DNA of 34,418 nucleotides from WRAI01 sp031549605 (GTDB lineage Bacteria; Bacillota; Clostridia; Oscillospirales; UBA929), in contig JAVBPM010000059.1 in assembly GCA_031549605.1 (NCBI GenBank), positions 1 to 34,418 on the forward strand, in the 5' to 3' direction. The notes below the pieces were generated by a model. That model made no database searches. It was given only the letters and a program-made list of their open reading frames with translations, and was not told the DNA's origin. The position numbers and the translations under genes are program-made. Positions 32,168 through 34,418 of the stretch are shown here, piece by piece; position 1 is the stretch's first letter, and the number at the start of each line of letters is the position of its first letter.

Positions 32168-33574
32168 CTATTTACGCACAAACACCTGCGTCGCCATATT
32201 CCTGTACGAGGACGACGCGTCAAAAATAAAGCCAACACCAATGGTGTTATATACCGGGTCCAGCATGTTGCCGCGATGGCCCGCCGACTGCACCCACTGG
32301 TTAACAAACTGAATACCATCCATGGCGTAGGAGCTCCACGCAATGTTCTCACCGCAAGCGCTCCACGCGATGCCGGCATCCTGCAAGCGTTGGCTCGGGC
32401 CCTTGCCCTCAGGCGAGTAATGCGAAAAGTACTTTCGGGTAACCATATCCTGACTGTGAGCCCGTGCCACAGCATCCACCGACGTATTGCGTGCCAGTGC
32501 AGGAATATGGTGCATCACCCGAAAAGCATTGACCAACAAAAAGTGCTCTCGCTCATTAAGCGCCACCTGCGCCGCCGTCAAATTGCCGGTCAACCGGTAC
32601 ACACTCGGATCGGACACAGACAGGGACATATAAAAACGATTGCCCTCATTGCCATCCAAATATTTGGTCAGCGTCTGACTGCCCGAAGCGGTGCCGGTCA
32701 CTGCAAAATACCCGCAACCCAGCAACGCCACCACCTTGCCGCCGGCTATACCAATCAGAGCCATGTTGGCATAGTTTTGATGATACACCTGCCAGGTAAA
32801 GCCTCTGTTGGTAGCGATTGTCTCAGCAGGCGTACCCCAGGCCGCCGTCACTGCCGACTGCGTCTGACCCAGCATGGCATGACGTCCGTTGACAGCCAGA
32901 CCCAGCGAGGTCTGCTTGCTGTTAATCGTCGTCTTGGCCAAATACTTGGCGTGCACACGCGCAATCAGCAGCAGCGCCTCCTCATTGGACAGCGCCTTTA
33001 CCGGCGCAATCGTGGTGGGCGACGTTCCGCCGACAATGCCAAGCTTGAGCAACGCATCAGTCGCCGTCTTCGCCCATGTTGCTACTTTACCGCTGTCGGC
33101 ATAAGACGTCAAGCCCTTGCCCGTGCCACCGGCGACAAAGGCCGGATCGGCCAGCTTCAACGCTCGATACAGGAATACAAAGGCCATCTGCCGTTCCAGA
33201 GAGCCGCCGGGATTGAACTTTTGGTTGCCCAAACCGCCAGCAACACCGTAGTAATGCATACGCAGCACATCGGTATCGCTGCAGTCGACGAAGGTCTTTG
33301 CCGCGCTGGTTTTGTCAAAGGGCTTATTCTTATAGGCCATCAACTGCTTGGTTAAATCGCATAGCGCCTGCGTAAAACGGAGTCGCGTGTCGCGCGCGGT
33401 ATAACTGCTGAGCAACGGTTCGCGCACCACCATATTATTGCGCAGATAAGTCATGCCGTGAACGGCCCAGGACGACGGCGCATCGGCCGCCGCAGCAACC
33501 GACATCGGCATCGACACAACACCAAACACCAACAACAGGGACAAAGCGAGCGAAACCAGGCTGTTTTTTCTCAC
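32168..33574 (-). CDS. Secreted SLH-CAP protein, intact CAP domain
   Basis: A 468-residue exported protein of the same design as its downstream neighbour. Signal peptide about 1-30, three SLH-like repeats about 32-215, a CAP-associated N-terminal-type domain about 222-330 (FTWQVYHQNYANMALIGI) and a CAP/SCP domain about 340-468. The CAP pocket is complete: His373 (ARAHSQDM), Glu409 in CGENIAWSS, His433 in SAGHRGNMLD. The start is GTG at 33574 with GGAGGA seven bases upstream; the in-frame TTG at 33589 is itself part of that ribosome site and cannot be the start. It has its own strong promoter at 33637-33601. CAP proteins in bacteria act outside the cell; the function here is unknown. Confidence 0.9.
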   Translation of the reverse strand: MRKNSLVSLALSLLLVFGVVSMPMSVAAAADAPSSWAVHGMTYLRNNMVVREPLLSSYTARDTRLRFTQALCDLTKQLMAYKNKPFDKTSAAKTFVDCSDTDVLRMHYYGVAGGLGNQKFNPGGSLERQMAFVFLYRALKLADPAFVAGGTGKGLTSYADSGKVATWAKTATDALLKLGIVGGTSPTTIAPVKALSNEEALLLIARVHAKYLAKTTINSKQTSLGLAVNGRHAMLGQTQSAVTAAWGTPAETIATNRGFTWQVYHQNYANMALIGIAGGKVVALLGCGYFAVTGTASGSQTLTKYLDGNEGNRFYMSLSVSDPSVYRLTGNLTAAQVALNEREHFLLVNAFRVMHHIPALARNTSVDAVARAHSQDMVTRKYFSHYSPEGKGPSQRLQDAGIAWSACGENIAWSSYAMDGIQFVNQWVQSAGHRGNMLDPVYNTIGVGFIFDASSSYRNMATQVFVRK

Positions 33575-33600
33575 GAGCGACTCCTCCAAAATATATACTA

Positions 33601-33637
33601 TTCATATCGATTATATCAGATTATGTCAAATAAGCAA
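33601..33637 (-). promoter_or_regulatory. Two overlapping promoters for the SLH-CAP pair
   Basis: Leftward TTGCTT (33637-33632), 16-base spacer, perfect TATAAT (33615-33610) preceded by TGA. A second set overlaps it, consensus TTGACA (33629-33624), 17-base spacer, TATGAA (33606-33601). The region is AT-rich. The first is the better -10, the second the better -35. Confidence 0.7.
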
Positions 33638-33731
33638 GCATTTTTTACAGTAATACAAAGTCACACGGCGCAATCCGCGAGCCGTATCGTCCGCCTGCCG
33701 TCCCAATACCAAAAAAACTTCTGTAAACTTA

Positions 33732-33760
33732 TTGACAAATCGCGCGAAAAAGGCTAAAAT
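33732..33760 (+). promoter_or_regulatory. SigA-type promoter of ylxM-ffh
   Basis: Rightward consensus TTGACA (33732-33737), 17-base spacer, TAAAAT (33755-33760). Transcription would begin near 33767, giving a leader of about 60 bases to the ylxM ATG. It is the strongest promoter by match in the window. It is back to back with the SLH-CAP promoter about 95 bases away. Confidence 0.85.
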
Positions 33761-33827
33761 ATAGTCGTCAAGTAAATTAGCTTTACATCCAGCCGACGGC
33801 TTTGGCCGACCAGAAAGGTGGTGCCTC

Positions 33828-34196
33828 ATGAAAAAAGACCCTGTACTCATGTCCCTGCTCTATGACTACTACGGCGGAACGCTGACCGAAAAGCAGACCG
33901 AGGTCTACGAGGCCTACCACAACGCCGACCTCAGCCTGTCCGAAATTGCCGAAAATTCCGGCATCACGCGTCAGGGCGTACACGACCTGTTGTCGCGCGC
34001 CGAGCAGTCGCTGCTCTCTCTCGAGCAAAAGCTCGGCTTTGTCGCCCGCTTTCAGCAGCAAAAGGAGCACGCCCACGAGATTAGCGCCGCGCTCAACGAC
34101 ATCCAGCAGCTCAACTCGCGCGTACTCAACAGTCCGCAGCTCGACGTCAGCATCAAGGTCATCCGCGACGCCGTGGCAGAACTGGTAGGCAACTGA
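33828..34196 (+). CDS. ylxM: YlxM-family helix-turn-helix protein (UPF0122)
   Basis: A 122-residue protein of the YlxM/p13 family, which in Gram-positive bacteria is encoded beside ffh and modulates the signal recognition particle. The N-terminal part resembles a sigma region-4 helix-turn-helix: LLYDYYGGTLTEKQTEVYEA then LSLSEIAENSGITRQGVHD, and the rest forms a helical tail. AAAGGTGG lies six bases before the ATG. Its stop overlaps the ffh start by one base (TGATG), so the two are coupled. Confidence 0.95.
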   Translation: MKKDPVLMSLLYDYYGGTLTEKQTEVYEAYHNADLSLSEIAENSGITRQGVHDLLSRAEQSLLSLEQKLGFVARFQQQKEHAHEISAALNDIQQLNSRVLNSPQLDVSIKVIRDAVAELVGN

Positions 34197-34418
34197 TGGC
34201 ATTTGAGGGGCTGACCGAAAAACTCAGCGGCGTATTCAAAAAGCTGAAGGGCAAAGGCCGTCTGAAAGAGAGCGATGTCCGAGAGGCCATGCGCGAGGTG
34301 CGCGTGGCGCTGCTCGAGGCCGACATCAACTATAAAGTTGTCAAGGACTTTGTCGCCGCCGTCACCGAAAAATGCGTCGGCAACGACGTACTCGAAAGCC
34401 TGACGCCGACACAGACCA
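34196..34418 (+). CDS. ffh: Signal recognition particle protein Ffh (N-terminus, partial)
   Basis: The first 74 codons run to the window edge: MAFEGLTEKLSGVFKKLKGK, then RLKESDVREAMREVRVALLE and ADINYKVVKDFV. This is the N domain of Ffh (SRP54), the GTPase that carries nascent membrane proteins to the membrane. The G domain and M domain lie outside the window. The one-base overlap with ylxM is the typical arrangement. No problem seen in the part present. Confidence 0.97.
   Translation, partial: MAFEGLTEKLSGVFKKLKGKGRLKESDVREAMREVRVALLEADINYKVVKDFVAAVTEKCVGNDVLESLTPTQT

Noticed and set aside
1..34418. tRNA, rRNA, CRISPR arrays or known riboswitches
   Set aside because: Reading the gaps between genes showed no cloverleaf with a TTCGA loop, no repeated spacers and no riboswitch core that I could support.

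Overview
The window is a stretch of housekeeping chromosome from a Gram-positive member of the Firmicutes, most likely a high-GC member of class Clostridia (Oscillospirales-like). The grounds are a PolC-type replicase, HPr kinase, RapZ-YvcK-WhiA, YlxM-Ffh, SLH-domain surface proteins, a DUF6809-type protein and strong AGGAGG ribosome sites, in DNA that is clearly GC-rich. No tRNA, rRNA, CRISPR array, insertion sequence or prophage gene was seen.

Layout. Positions 1-22116 are read leftward. The right part of this block (20032 down to 8163) runs rpsB-tsf-(terminator)-pyrH-frr-uppS-cdsA-dxr-rseP-ispG-polC: translation, UMP kinase, undecaprenyl and phospholipid precursors, two MEP isoprenoid enzymes, a site-2 protease and the replicative polymerase. 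Its start is a clear SigA-type promoter and it ends at a hairpin terminator. The hprK promoter overlaps the T-run side of that terminator, and hprK is followed by a PHP phosphoesterase. Next comes a two-gene unit, a PIG-L deacetylase plus a long ROK/ASKHA-like kinase, closed by its own terminator. Then glk-murB-rapZ-yvcK-whiA, almost fully overlapping or abutting, runs off the left edge. Between rpsB and 22116 lie a membrane-anchored GDPD phosphodiesterase and a XerC/D-like recombinase that overlap.

Positions 22148-24937 are read rightward: ogt (DNA alkyl repair), azoR (FMN oxidoreductase), a terminator, then an ECF sigma factor coupled to a membrane-spanning putative anti-sigma factor, ending at a 16-bp-stem terminator. 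A DUF6809 protein is convergent with it. Then pgk-tpiA-gpmI-eno, a leftward lower-glycolysis operon without gapA, occupies 25465-30399. Two SLH-CAP surface proteins (30663-33574) are leftward. At the right edge a strong promoter drives rightward ylxM-ffh, with ffh cut by the window end.

The most unusual point is PolC: it is 1135 residues, and the DEDD proofreading exonuclease normally inserted in its PHP domain appears to be cleanly missing, while polymerase catalytic residues, zinc cysteines and clamp-binding tail are kept. Other points worth a look are the kinase/deacetylase pair, the tandem SLH-CAP genes of which one has lost a CAP histidine, the ~100-residue tail on ribosomal protein S2, and a terminator/possible attenuator between tsf and pyrH.
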